Shown here: in pieces, positions 9,083 to 18,211 of the stretch | How the letters are laid out: each line of letters opens with the position of its first letter | Position numbering within the stretch: the stretch's first letter is position 1 | The notes under the pieces: model-generated | Seen by the model: the letters and a program-made list of their open reading frames with translations, nothing else | Told to the model about the DNA's origin: nothing | Databases searched by the model: none | Translations under genes and position numbers: made by a program | Source of the DNA: Pseudomonas frederiksbergensis | GTDB taxonomy: Bacteria; Pseudomonadota; Gammaproteobacteria; Pseudomonadales; Pseudomonadaceae | Assembly: GCF_001874645.1 (NCBI RefSeq) | Contig: NZ_CP017886.1 | Span: 2,356,001-2,420,000, forward strand | Direction: 5' to 3' | DNA: 64,000 bases

Positions 9083-9779
9083 AACCAAGGACCTCGTAAT
9101 CACGCTGATAGGCACGCCGTACCAGGCGCCGCGTGCGCGCCGAGCAAAAATCGCGTACAGGCTCAGCGCGACGCTCTTGCGAGATGTTCAGATGAGGTAA
9201 CGATGACGTCATGCCGAGATGCTGGCAGAGCAGTTGAAAGTCGCGCTCCAGGTGTTCCTGATAGCCGACGAAATCCATCGCCATACGCCCCATGAAGTCA
9301 TTCAAAAAGTCGGTTTGCGGTGCGAAGTGAAGCTGTTTGCGGATGTTCTCCGGGTGCAGCCAACGTCCGACGAAATCATCAAAATCCCGGTAACTGTTGA
9401 CCAACAGCCGAGCCGACTCATCCCGTTGCGGCAACTGGTTGCCGCGTAAATATGCATAGGCGGAATAAACCCGCTCCAAGGGGTCGCGGACAAACGCGAA
9501 CTTGAAACTGCGTGCGTAGTGTTCGGGAAACTGCTGTTCGTACCAGTACAGCGGCAAGTGCCCAGGCGTCCAACCGTTGAACAACGCGGAGCACACGCTA
9601 CTGCCGGCACATTTCGGAACATGGATGAACAGGCATGAACGCTGCTGAAAGTGCGCAGGAAAAACGGTATTGCCTGACATCGACTTGTTCACTGCTTGCC
9701 GGTCAACGACCGGCAAACGTCCCAGCAAAAAGGCGCGCTGTGTTTTGGGGAGTAGTTTCCAGAGGTGACGTTGCAACAT
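9075..9779 (-). CDS. Sulfotransferase (carbohydrate type)
   Basis: 234 residues. FIHVPKCAGSSV (51-62) is the 5'-phosphosulfate loop and FVRDPLERVYSAY (about 96-108) the 3'-phosphate site of PAPS-dependent carbohydrate sulfotransferases. There is no signal peptide, so it should act in the cytosol, on a sugar or lipid-linked intermediate. Placement beside APS kinase and within the LPS core cluster suggests that it sulfates a core or other surface sugar; the acceptor is an inference. Start ATG 9779 is preceded by GGGGAC; an earlier in-frame start at 9857 lacks a clear ribosome site. Confidence 0.82.
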   Translation of the reverse strand: MLQRHLWKLLPKTQRAFLLGRLPVVDRQAVNKSMSGNTVFPAHFQQRSCLFIHVPKCAGSSVCSALFNGWTPGHLPLYWYEQQFPEHYARSFKFAFVRDPLERVYSAYAYLRGNQLPQRDESARLLVNSYRDFDDFVGRWLHPENIRKQLHFAPQTDFLNDFMGRMAMDFVGYQEHLERDFQLLCQHLGMTSSLPHLNISQERRAEPVRDFCSARTRRLVRRAYQRDYEVLGYE

Positions 9780-9860
9780 TCCAGTCCCCGCACGAGAAGG
9801 TTGTCCCCCTCGTTTGCATTCAAAATCGAGGAAAGAACCATAACAAGCACGGCACACAGA

Positions 9861-9888
9861 ATTATTTAGGCTTGGTCAAGTATGTAAA
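9861..9888 (-). promoter_or_regulatory. Candidate promoter of the sulfotransferase/APS kinase pair
   Basis: On the minus strand TTTACA (9888-9883), a 16-base spacer and AATAAT (9866-9861) lie about 80 bases upstream of the sulfotransferase start, in a locally AT-rich stretch. Confidence 0.4.
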
Positions 9889-9934
9889 GGACTGGATACA
9901 AATCGCCGGACGCGTTGCGCGCCCGGGAGGCTGG

Positions 9935-9957
9935 CCGGGTGAGCGATGCTCACCCGG
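9935..9957 (-). terminator. Hairpin just after msbA
   Basis: CCGGGTGAGC pairs perfectly with GCTCACCCGG around the loop GAT, 10 bases after the msbA stop. No T run follows on the minus strand, so it may be an attenuator or RNA-stabilising hairpin rather than a classical terminator. Confidence 0.5.
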
Positions 9958-9966
9958 GAGTCGAGG

Positions 9967-11775
9967 TCAGGCTATGTTCGCCGCAGAGGGCTCGTCCAGC
10001 CCCATGGCATGAAGACGCGAGTAGTACCCGCCCTGTGCCAGCAACTGGGCGTGGGTACCGCGCTCGACAATTTCACCGTGGTCCATGACCAGGATCAGAT
10101 CAGCCTTTTCGATAGTCGACAGACGGTGCGCGATCACCAGCGTGGTGCGGCCCTTCATGACCTTATCCAGCGCTGCCTGAATATGCCGCTCGGACTCGGT
10201 GTCCAGTGCCGAAGTCGCCTCGTCGAGAATCAGCAACGGTGCGTTTTTCAACAAGGCACGGGCAATGGCCAGGCGCTGACGTTGACCACCGGACAGCAAT
10301 ACACCGTTCTCGCCTACCTCGGTGTCCAGGCCATGTGGCAACTGGGAGATGAAGTCCATCGCATAGGCATCTTCTGCAGCTTTCTCGATGTCTGCACGAG
10401 GAGCCCCGGCCAGATCACCGTAGGCGATGTTGTTGGCCACGGTATCGTTGAACAGGGTGACGTGTTGCGTGACCTGAGAGACATGCTTGCGCAGGTTACG
10501 CAGGCGATAGTCTTCGATCTCCACTTCATCGAGCAGTATTTGCCCCGTTTCATGATGGTAGAAACGCGGGATCAGGCTGGCCAGCGTCGACTTGCCACTT
10601 CCTGAACGCCCAACCAGTGCAATCATCTGCCCCGGCGCCGCAGTGAAGCTAATGTTTTTCAGCACCTCGCGATCAGTGCCCGGGTAAGTGAAACTCAGGT
10701 TATGTACATCCAGACGACCGCTGACACGCTCGCGCTCGACGGTGCCGTTATCGATTTCCGACTCGACATCCAGCTGCTCGAAAATACTTTCTGCACCGGC
10801 CACGCCTTTCTGAATGGTCGAACTGACCTCAGACAGCTGGCGAATCGGCTTGGGCAACAAACCGGCCGCCGTGATGTAGGCCACCAGATCACCGGCCGTC
10901 GCATCACCACGCAGATACAGCACCAGGAACATCAATGCGGCCATGGCGCTGTAGATCACCAGTTGCAACGCCGGGGTGTAGATCGCACTGGTTCTGGTCA
11001 TGCGCAGTTGTTTGTCGGTATTGCTCTGACTGGCCTTGGCAAAGCGCTGTTGCTCGTAGTTTTCACCGCCGAAGCTGCGCACCACGCGATAACCCTGAAT
11101 GGTTTCTGACGCAACGTGAGTCACGTCGCCCATCGCCACCTGAATCTTCTTGCTCTGCTTGCGGAATTTCTTGCTGGTATTACCGACCATGAAGGAAATC
11201 AGCGGCAGAATCGCCAGCATCACCAGGGTGAGTTTCCAGTTCATCCACAACAGGTAGCCGAACAGAAAAACGACGGTCAGGCCTTCGCGAATCACCACTT
11301 TGATGGCGTCTGTTGCAGCACCGGTCACCATGGTCACGTTGAAGGTGATACGGGAAATCAGATGCCCGGAGTTGTGGGTATCGAAATAGCGGTTTGGCAA
11401 CACCAGCAGCTTTTTGAACAGCTCGACCCGCAGGTCATGCACCAGCCCCAGGGAGACCTTCGCCAGGTAGTAGTTGCTCAGGAACGAACCAAGCCCCTGC
11501 CAGGCAGCGATCAAGATGATCAACAGCGGCACGGCAACCAGCAACTTCAACTCCCGTAGATACGGAGTGTTGGGAAAGAGCACTGCTTCAGGGTTGCTCA
11601 AGCCATCGACGAAATACTTGAGAATCCCGGCCAGCATCGGCTGGGTGGAAGCAAATATCACGAAGCCCACGATACTCAGCAGGAAAATGCCAACATAGGG
11701 TTTTACGTACCCCAAGAGCCGAAAATAGATTTTCAGGCTGGAATCCTGTTCCGCTTTGGGCGGTGCTTCACTCAT
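9967..11775 (-). CDS. msbA: Lipid A flippase, ABC transporter
   Basis: 602 residues. The N-terminal membrane domain has six hydrophobic spans (first about residues 25-50). The nucleotide-binding domain has Walker A GRSGSGKST, signature LSGGQRQRLAIARA and Walker B LLILDEATSALD. MsbA flips core-lipid A across the inner membrane. I chose ATG 11775 (MSEAPPK) over a GTG at 11787 by analogy with other Pseudomonas MsbA N-termini; neither has a strong ribosome site. The stop of the upstream ligase gene is 15 bases away, indicating an operon. Confidence 0.94.
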   Translation of the reverse strand: MSEAPPKAEQDSSLKIYFRLLGYVKPYVGIFLLSIVGFVIFASTQPMLAGILKYFVDGLSNPEAVLFPNTPYLRELKLLVAVPLLIILIAAWQGLGSFLSNYYLAKVSLGLVHDLRVELFKKLLVLPNRYFDTHNSGHLISRITFNVTMVTGAATDAIKVVIREGLTVVFLFGYLLWMNWKLTLVMLAILPLISFMVGNTSKKFRKQSKKIQVAMGDVTHVASETIQGYRVVRSFGGENYEQQRFAKASQSNTDKQLRMTRTSAIYTPALQLVIYSAMAALMFLVLYLRGDATAGDLVAYITAAGLLPKPIRQLSEVSSTIQKGVAGAESIFEQLDVESEIDNGTVERERVSGRLDVHNLSFTYPGTDREVLKNISFTAAPGQMIALVGRSGSGKSTLASLIPRFYHHETGQILLDEVEIEDYRLRNLRKHVSQVTQHVTLFNDTVANNIAYGDLAGAPRADIEKAAEDAYAMDFISQLPHGLDTEVGENGVLLSGGQRQRLAIARALLKNAPLLILDEATSALDTESERHIQAALDKVMKGRTTLVIAHRLSTIEKADLILVMDHGEIVERGTHAQLLAQGGYYSRLHAMGLDEPSAANIA

Positions 11776-11790
11776 CGTAGAGCTCACTGA

Positions 11791-12963
11791 TTAGGTTGAA
11801 CGCGAAATTTTATCACAGGCTTTGTACTTGGCCTGTGTCCATACCAAAACGCTGGCCAGGCCAACCGGCAGCCAACTGATGAACCATTCGGCTCGTGGTG
11901 ATCCACTGATGCTGGCCGCATCGAATTGCATGGCCAGGAACGAGAACAACCAGATCCCGATGATACCCTGACCATACAGCGTTTCACGGGCTCGCCATGC
12001 CTCACGCAATACCGCAAACCAGACCACACACCACAGCAAGAGCCCTGGCAGCCCCAATTCGATCGCGATATGGGTGAACAGGTTGTGCGCATGATCAAAT
12101 TGAATGCCTTCGGCAAGCACCGTGTAGCCCGACTCCAACCCCAGTCCACGCAAAGGATGTGCAGCGATCATGTTCAGGCTGGCCATCAATATTTGTGGCC
12201 GGTACGAGGCACCGCGAGCCAACACCAGTGGTTCGAGCAGCCAGAACGCCAGCATCGCCATAACCAGTGTGCAAATAGCGATAACGCAGCTGCGGCGGTT
12301 GCGGCACCAAATTGGCATTGCCATCAGCGTCAGCAACAAGGCCACTACGGCGCCACGACTCTGGCACAGCACGACAAAGCCTGCGAGTAAACCCAGTGCG
12401 ACCAACCAGACACCCTGTAGCCAACGGGTACGGGGTACCCAATGGATCATCCAGACCGCCGCCACCCCCAGTACATAACCGCCCAGAATCGGGTGACCCA
12501 ACTCCCCCAACCCTTCAACACGCGCCGACCAGATGTTGCCGTCGAGCAGATAAAACTTGATGGCCGCCAACAGCGCACTCAACGCCAGGCCCAGGCCGCC
12601 CCATTGCATGACACGCATGACACGCTCCGGGCGGCCATTGGCAAACACCGGAAAAAACAACAGGAACACCACGATATACAATAGGCGCTTGGCGCCACGC
12701 GTCAGGTCGTCATCATGAGTCCACGACACGCTGATCAGCGACCACAGCACTAGCCCGAGCAACCCAAGGCAAAACACGCGCTGTGCTTGCCAAAGCTCAA
12801 AAAGCCGAGCGCGCGCCGACCACGCAAAAAACATTGCTGGCAACCAGAGAAACGCAGTCAGCCCTTGCTGATAAATCTTATTGGTCGGCGCAAAAGCAAT
12901 GGCAATCAAAAACCAGAACAATCCAGTCGCCATCCATACCTGCGCCCAGCGCGTTTCCTGCAT
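11791..12963 (-). CDS. waaL: O-antigen ligase-like membrane protein
   Basis: 390 residues with about ten to twelve hydrophobic spans and a large periplasmic loop. The O-antigen ligase/polymerase (Wzy_C) region includes LCQSRGAVVALLL and FDHAHNLFTHIAIELGLPG; the His in DHAHN and the Arg in SRGA are typical functional residues. Position next to msbA fits WaaL, which joins O-antigen to core at the periplasmic face, but sequence alone cannot exclude a polymerase. ATG 12963 is preceded by GAGGATAGG; the longer frame to 13053 begins with a non-membrane stretch and is unlikely. Confidence 0.78.
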   Translation of the reverse strand: MQETRWAQVWMATGLFWFLIAIAFAPTNKIYQQGLTAFLWLPAMFFAWSARARLFELWQAQRVFCLGLLGLVLWSLISVSWTHDDDLTRGAKRLLYIVVFLLFFPVFANGRPERVMRVMQWGGLGLALSALLAAIKFYLLDGNIWSARVEGLGELGHPILGGYVLGVAAVWMIHWVPRTRWLQGVWLVALGLLAGFVVLCQSRGAVVALLLTLMAMPIWCRNRRSCVIAICTLVMAMLAFWLLEPLVLARGASYRPQILMASLNMIAAHPLRGLGLESGYTVLAEGIQFDHAHNLFTHIAIELGLPGLLLWCVVWFAVLREAWRARETLYGQGIIGIWLFSFLAMQFDAASISGSPRAEWFISWLPVGLASVLVWTQAKYKACDKISRST

Positions 12964-13072
12964 CAACCTATCCTCGCTAAATGGTCCAATCGCAAACCCG
13001 GCATGGTGAAAGCAGCAACTTTTCGGCATCATTGATCGCCAATACGCCCGCAATTTCTACAAGGCTCTCTAC

Positions 13073-13672
13073 ATGCAATGCTTCCGGCTTCCACAAGCCG
13101 CTTTAAATCAGATGATTGAAGGCGCCAGAGTGCTAGAAGCCGACAGTTTCGGCCCGAAAGTATTTCTTCTGCCGGACGGGAATATTCTCAAACTGTTTCG
13201 CCGCAAGCGGTTTCTCTCATCGGCATTGTTTCGTCCCTATTCGAAACGCTTCATCGACAATGCAGCTCGACTCGAAAAGCTCGGCATTCCTACCCTTCAG
13301 ACACTCACACTCCATCAACTGGATACGCCTGGCATGACCGCCGTGCTTTACCGCCCCCTGCCAGGAGAAACCCTGCGCCAGCTGGCAGACAAAGACGGCT
13401 TCGACTGGCAACAGACCCTACCGGCGCTGACGGCATTCATCCGCGAACTCCATGCATCCGGGGTCTACTTTCGCTCGTTGCACCTGGGCAACATCGTAGT
13501 GACGCCAGGCAACCGGCTCGGCCTGATCGACGTCGCCGACATGCGCTTTTTGCGCGGGCCGCTGCCGCAACACCTGGTCAAGCGCAACCTGCAACACTTC
13601 GCTCGATATATTGATCGAGAGAAGCTGAACGAGAGCTTTCCAATGCAGACGCTGGAGCAAACCCTACTCTGA
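13073..13672 (+). CDS. Kinase-fold protein of the LPS core cluster (PA4998-like)
   Basis: 199 residues related to the small LPS/toluene-tolerance kinase-like proteins. An N-lobe-like region (VFLLPDGNILKLFRRK) carries a Lys. The catalytic loop reads YFRSLHLGNIVV, where a classical HRD Asp is replaced by Ser, while the Asn of the loop and the metal-binding Asp (GLIDVAD) remain. It may be an atypical kinase or a regulatory pseudokinase acting on core sugars. It is the only gene of this cluster on the plus strand; its 3' end overlaps the convergent glycosyltransferase gene by 9 bases. Confidence 0.65.
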   Translation: MQCFRLPQAALNQMIEGARVLEADSFGPKVFLLPDGNILKLFRRKRFLSSALFRPYSKRFIDNAARLEKLGIPTLQTLTLHQLDTPGMTAVLYRPLPGETLRQLADKDGFDWQQTLPALTAFIRELHASGVYFRSLHLGNIVVTPGNRLGLIDVADMRFLRGPLPQHLVKRNLQHFARYIDREKLNESFPMQTLEQTLL

Positions 13673-14767
13673 GCATGACAACAACCTGCGGGCAACCTGG
13701 CTAAAATCCAGCCAGGCGTCGTCCGGTGAAAGTACAGTGGATTGAGCCGCCGCGACCGATACAGAAGCGACACTAAACGCCTGTATTAACGCCTCACTCC
13801 AGGCGGTAGCATCCTCTGTTGCAACGTAGCAGCCCGCCTCTGCCAATTGCTCGCGAAACACCGCCAACTCGCTGGCCAGCACCGGGACACCGGCCATTAC
13901 GGCCTCTTGCAGGATCAAGCCCAGACCTTCTTCAAGTGACGGAATCGCGACCCAATCGAAAGCCCGATAAAGCGTCGCTGCATCATCCAGATTCCCTGGC
14001 AACAATACCTTGTCGCGCAACCCAAGCTGGTTGACCTGCGCCTCCAGCGCGGCCCTTGCCTGACCCTCACCGATAATCACCAGGCGCAACTGCGGGCGCT
14101 GTATCAGCGCCTCGGCAAACGCCTCGATCAGGCATGCAAAGCCTTTTTTGCCAACCAGGCGTCCCACCGCCCCCACGACGGGTGTGCTGTCGACTGGCAA
14201 TTGCAGCCGAGCACGCGCTTGCTCACGAGAAAGCAGCCGGGAACGAAAACCCAGTGGATCGAGCGCACTGCGCAGCGTAATAACGGGGATCTGTAAATCG
14301 GCCTCAAGCGCGTTGGCCAAGGTTTGCGAAACAGCCGCCAGGGTCAACTGCGAAGCGGGAAGCCGTGAAAGCGACTTGCGATCTGCTGCGCTGATCCGGG
14401 TCGCGCCATGAAAAAGTACCACTGCACGCAGCTGCGGCAGCTTCTTGAGGACCGGCAACAGTGCTCGAGCCGTGCCTAAGCCGTCGAGCAATAGCACGCG
14501 TACATCACTTTGATTCAGGGCGTGATAAAAACGCGCCTGTATCCACAGCGTCAGCAGCTTCCAGAAACGCTTGCCCTTGAGTTGATTGGAGGACAAATGC
14601 CACTCCCGCGTTTCGCCGATTTTGGCGACGCAGCCGCGCGCACTACCCTGCAACAGCCAGGTATTGATCGTTGTTGCAGGTTCTACCTGAGCAAGTATCT
14701 GCAGATGAACCTTGTGGACAGAGGCAAAAGCAGAGTCGCCGGACCACATGACATTAAGGATACTCAT
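13664..14767 (-). CDS. Glycosyltransferase family 4 (outer core, WapR-like)
   Basis: 367 residues with GT-B fold. The C-terminal donor domain begins VVGAVGRLVGKKGF and contains the E-x7-E motif EEGLGLILQEA. It should transfer a sugar from a nucleotide donor to LPS core or rhamnan in the cytosol. Its position relative to ssg and waaL corresponds to wapR (PA5000) of P. aeruginosa; the specificity for rhamnose is inferred from position only. The 3' end overlaps the oppositely oriented kinase-like gene. Confidence 0.75.
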   Translation of the reverse strand: MSILNVMWSGDSAFASVHKVHLQILAQVEPATTINTWLLQGSARGCVAKIGETREWHLSSNQLKGKRFWKLLTLWIQARFYHALNQSDVRVLLLDGLGTARALLPVLKKLPQLRAVVLFHGATRISAADRKSLSRLPASQLTLAAVSQTLANALEADLQIPVITLRSALDPLGFRSRLLSREQARARLQLPVDSTPVVGAVGRLVGKKGFACLIEAFAEALIQRPQLRLVIIGEGQARAALEAQVNQLGLRDKVLLPGNLDDAATLYRAFDWVAIPSLEEGLGLILQEAVMAGVPVLASELAVFREQLAEAGCYVATEDATAWSEALIQAFSVASVSVAAAQSTVLSPDDAWLDFSQVARRLLSCSE

Positions 14768-14849
14768 CGAGCGGGAAGCCCTTTTTCACATAGGCTGATG
14801 GTACGTTTCCTTATAATTTCCGGTACTTTCAACAACTTGAAAAATCCTG

Positions 14850-15806
14850 TCAAATACCCAGTTTCAGGCGTAACCGTTCGATCAGGCTCAATGCGGCGCG
14901 AGGCCTCAAGGCCGGCTGAAGCGCTTCGACAATACATTGCCCAATTCGTGAAAAACTGAAATGACTGAGCGCCAGATCGCGTCCATTTCGGGCAATGCTC
15001 AACGCCAGCTCAGGATCGGCACGCAGCCTGGCGAGTTTTTCCTGTAGTTGCGGGATATCCCGATAGAGCACCACGTTGTGCAGATCCTGCAACCCCAAGG
15101 CCCGGCTTTCCGCATCCCCCTGATCGAAGGCCAACAGCACGCAGCCACAGGCCATGGCTTCAAAGTTCTTGATCATGAACTCGCCCATGCCAACGTCGGC
15201 ACTGACGAAGAAGCGGATACGGTTGAGCGTGTCGCGATATTCGTCACCGGAATGGGTACGAGTCACCACCAAGGGTTCGACACCCGCTAACTCATCGAGC
15301 AGCGCCTTGCGACCGCTGTACGCCACGCTATTCGTGCTACCGACGAAGGCCAGTTCGATATCGCGCTCACGCCCCTGATCCTGCAACAGCGTCTGGTCAT
15401 AACCCTTGGGCACGAACACCGCGTCAAAGCCTTCCTCGCGTAAACGCTCGGCGACCACAAAACCGGAGCTGATCACCCGTGCCCACGGCAGACGGCGGTA
15501 GTGCGCACTGAACTTGCCGGTGTACTTGCAGGGAATGTAATTCTGATAGGCGTCGTGTTCGAGGATCACCAGATTGGGAACCGTGCGGATAAACCCGACC
15601 TGGCGGATTTCCTGTTTGAATCGCAGGAAGAATACGATGCGGTGATAACGCGACACGTCCACTTCACGCCGAAAATAGCCACGCAGGTTGCGCTGCTCAT
15701 CACTGCTCAACCAGCGCAGATCGCATTCGCAATGAGCGGCCACACCTTCGTACAAACGGTCCAGAATGGCCCGCTGTTCTTTCTGCACCAGAAATAGAAC
15801 CTTCAT
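14850..15806 (-). CDS. ssg: Glycosyltransferase, Ssg-like
   Basis: 318 residues. It starts MKVLFLVQKEQRAILDRLYEG and has a C-terminal glycosyl transferase group 1 segment (FMIKNFEAMACGCVLLAFDQGDAESRAL) in which the E-A-M-A-C-G pattern is typical. Ssg is a cell-surface sugar glycosyltransferase needed for full LPS and normal motility and phage sensitivity in pseudomonads. The gene sits between the WapR-like and PIG-L genes, the same order as PA5000-PA5002. Its exact donor and acceptor are not known. Confidence 0.72.
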   Translation of the reverse strand: MKVLFLVQKEQRAILDRLYEGVAAHCECDLRWLSSDEQRNLRGYFRREVDVSRYHRIVFFLRFKQEIRQVGFIRTVPNLVILEHDAYQNYIPCKYTGKFSAHYRRLPWARVISSGFVVAERLREEGFDAVFVPKGYDQTLLQDQGRERDIELAFVGSTNSVAYSGRKALLDELAGVEPLVVTRTHSGDEYRDTLNRIRFFVSADVGMGEFMIKNFEAMACGCVLLAFDQGDAESRALGLQDLHNVVLYRDIPQLQEKLARLRADPELALSIARNGRDLALSHFSFSRIGQCIVEALQPALRPRAALSLIERLRLKLGI

Positions 15807-15890
15807 CGTCTTCCTTGCAGCGTTGAGCAGCCCGACAAAAACCTGAAATTACCTTTCTGCCATGGCAGAAAGACTCCATGCGACAGCCAT

Positions 15891-17318
15891 TTACAATCGC
15901 CAGAACAGCTCATGCCGACGCACAGCCTTACGAAAAAATTCGTTCTCGCCGTAAGGCGAGCTTGAACGCCCTGCCAACAGACGCTGCAACCCGCGACGCA
16001 TTCGACGCTTGAACGGCGCACGCGGCTGCAAGTCATGCATCATGCCTAGCGCCATGGCCTTGTCGCGCTGGCGCTGCAACGAAAGTGCCAGACAGTAAGG
16101 TTGTAGCACTTGCGCCGAATCGAACACCGGCGGCAATGCAATCCCGGCTTCTGAGTCACCCATTGGCCAGCGATCATTGTCGTGCAGGTGGTTTGCGTAA
16201 CCGAGCAGTGTAGTCGGCTGCCACTCAAGTCCCTTCAAGGCTTCCAGCACAGCATGCTGTGCACAGATGTGATCAGGGTGAGGATCCAGCGAAGAGTGCG
16301 GCAGAACGATCACTTCCGGACGCGCCTTGAGCAACAGCTCACGCAGATCGGCCAGCAGGTTATTCCAGGTCGGCGCACCATCGCGGTCACCGGGCAAGGC
16401 TAACGGATTGAATTGACGAAACAGTCGCGTGTCGCTCAGATCCGCTTCACGCGAGCCCACCGGTTGAGCCGGCGCCGCCTGCATGGCCGGCAATTGCAGA
16501 CAGAAATACCCCAATTGCACACACTGCGATTCAGGCACGCCGGCCCAGCGCGGCACCGCAATACTGTCCCAGGCACGCAAGCGGCCTTTGAGGCGCGACG
16601 CCTCGACGGCGTTCATCCCCATCTGTCGATAGTGCCCGGCTTCAATTTCACCGGCAGTCAACGTGACGATCCAGGCCTCGTCGGCCTGGCTGTACAAACC
16701 GAAAGCGGCCAGCTCGGCATCGTCGGCATGAGGCGCGATCACCATCACTCGCTGACGGCGGTAATCAGGGTGTTCGAACGACCAGAGCACGGGCTCTCCG
16801 AGCAACCGGCAGAAGCGCCCTCGTACACGCAAATCGCCCTGCGACAGAACATGCGCTTGACCACTGAGATTGAGGTAGCGCAGGCCGTTTACACCACGCT
16901 CGAAAGCTTGTCGGTCCGGATTATCGCCACCCGACAACTCGACCATGGGATCGAAAAAGCGTCCCAGCCAAGTGCTTTTTACCCGCAGCGCCAGTACCAG
17001 TGTGGTGTCGTCGGTCAGAATGACGCCGTCGTCCAGCAGCAGACGCCCACCGTCCAGTCGGACCTTGGGTTGCTGGGTGTACGGCGGGAAGCTGTACTGG
17101 TAATCGTCCTTGGGCGAGTAAAACAAATGGTCGGCAAACCACGCTTCATGGGCGACCCAGGCCAGGATCGCGAGCACCAGCGGCAGCCACCAGGTGACCA
17201 GCACGCCAACGGCGATCAACAGCAAGACACCGATCAACAGGCCGATGCGCTTGTTACGTCGATGACGCTTGAGCAGTTGCTGCTTGCGACTGAGGGACCG
17301 GCTCATGGTCTGGCTCAT
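15891..17318 (-). CDS. dnpA: PIG-L family de-N-acetylase
   Basis: 475 residues. After a basic N-terminus there are hydrophobic spans around residues 24-42 and 44-58, so it is anchored in the inner membrane. The catalytic domain has the zinc motif APHADDAEL and a second metal/catalytic motif HSSLDPHPDH, both characteristic of PIG-L/LmbE deacetylases. It probably removes an acetyl group from an N-acetyl amino sugar of LPS core. The P. aeruginosa counterpart (PA5002) was linked to antibiotic persistence. Start 17318 overlaps the stop of the mig-14 gene (ATGA). Confidence 0.8.
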   Translation of the reverse strand: MSQTMSRSLSRKQQLLKRHRRNKRIGLLIGVLLLIAVGVLVTWWLPLVLAILAWVAHEAWFADHLFYSPKDDYQYSFPPYTQQPKVRLDGGRLLLDDGVILTDDTTLVLALRVKSTWLGRFFDPMVELSGGDNPDRQAFERGVNGLRYLNLSGQAHVLSQGDLRVRGRFCRLLGEPVLWSFEHPDYRRQRVMVIAPHADDAELAAFGLYSQADEAWIVTLTAGEIEAGHYRQMGMNAVEASRLKGRLRAWDSIAVPRWAGVPESQCVQLGYFCLQLPAMQAAPAQPVGSREADLSDTRLFRQFNPLALPGDRDGAPTWNNLLADLRELLLKARPEVIVLPHSSLDPHPDHICAQHAVLEALKGLEWQPTTLLGYANHLHDNDRWPMGDSEAGIALPPVFDSAQVLQPYCLALSLQRQRDKAMALGMMHDLQPRAPFKRRMRRGLQRLLAGRSSSPYGENEFFRKAVRRHELFWRL

Positions 17319-18211
17319 ACGGCGAACACCGGCACAGGGTTGCACCAGCGGTCCTTGTATTCACGATCAGCGCGCCCGAAGGAAAAACGCAGCGGCTTGT
17401 CGATCGCACGGGCCTGCTCCCAGGCGCTTTGGGTATTGAGAAAACTCAATACGCTGCCGGGGCTGAACTCGCGAGTTTCAGGGTCAACCCCACCGTTGAT
17501 GTACTCGACGCTGACCCACTCTGGCGCTTCAACACGGTAGACCAACTGAATCGCAATCGGGGCGTCATTGAGGAAGATCACCGAACCGATCAGCAACTCG
17601 CGCAGCAGTTCGACTACCTCGCTCATGCGTGCTGCACCGGTTGCCGGAAAACCCCAGCGGCGCTGGAACAGATCGCAGTAGATCGCCGCCAACTCCTGAC
17701 TGGAAAACTCGCTGACCGGCCGTACCACGCCACCGGCTTCTTCAAGCAAGCGCAGCTCACGGCGCTGATTGTAGCGAAACTTCTTCGACAGTTCTTCAGG
17801 TGTGCGGGCCATGGCCAGCTGTTCGGTTTGCGGCTTGAGGCCGGCAAAGCGGCCTTCATTCAGCGCCGACAGGTAGCGCCCACGGTGACGCAGCAGCGCC
17901 TGCGCATCGACCGCAGCCGGCAGGATGAATTCAGCGTTGCCGAGATCGAACAGACCTTTCTTGCCGTTACGTTTGAGCACGTCTTTGGACAATGCCAGGT
18001 CGCGGCCCCAGGTCGGGATCGCGGCTTTCAGTTCGCCACCCTGCTCCCAGGCCAGGTAACGCACCGGGATATCGGCCAACTGCGCCAGACGTTCGACCAC
18101 CAGAGGATGAGTCGCGACGCTACCGCCAAAACGCTGCCAGGCATCGCTATACGTCGAGGCGTCGACAACGGACCAGCCACGCTCGCGCCAGCCTTGAAAT
18201 CGGTTGAGCAT
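17315..18211 (-). CDS. Mig-14-like protein (acyltransferase/GNAT-like fold)
   Basis: 298 residues, similar in length and order to PA5003, the Mig-14 homologue of P. aeruginosa. The central part (LAMARTPEELSKKFRYNQRRELRLLEEAGG, shown here only as the region at about residues 130-160) is typical of FemAB/GNAT-related proteins that transfer an acyl or aminoacyl group. Mig-14 proteins contribute to resistance to cationic antimicrobial peptides. The reaction is unknown. The start and the upstream stop share one base (TGATG), and the downstream PIG-L gene overlaps by four bases. Confidence 0.72.
   Translation of the reverse strand: MLNRFQGWRERGWSVVDASTYSDAWQRFGGSVATHPLVVERLAQLADIPVRYLAWEQGGELKAAIPTWGRDLALSKDVLKRNGKKGLFDLGNAEFILPAAVDAQALLRHRGRYLSALNEGRFAGLKPQTEQLAMARTPEELSKKFRYNQRRELRLLEEAGGVVRPVSEFSSQELAAIYCDLFQRRWGFPATGAARMSEVVELLRELLIGSVIFLNDAPIAIQLVYRVEAPEWVSVEYINGGVDPETREFSPGSVLSFLNTQSAWEQARAIDKPLRFSFGRADREYKDRWCNPVPVFAV

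Noticed and set aside
9935..9957. Strong intrinsic terminator after msbA
   Set aside because: The stem is perfect but no T run follows on the minus strand, so I list it only as a hairpin of uncertain role.
16413..17540. 375-codon plus-strand frame
   Set aside because: Antisense to the PIG-L deacetylase and part of the mig-14 gene, with no ribosome site.
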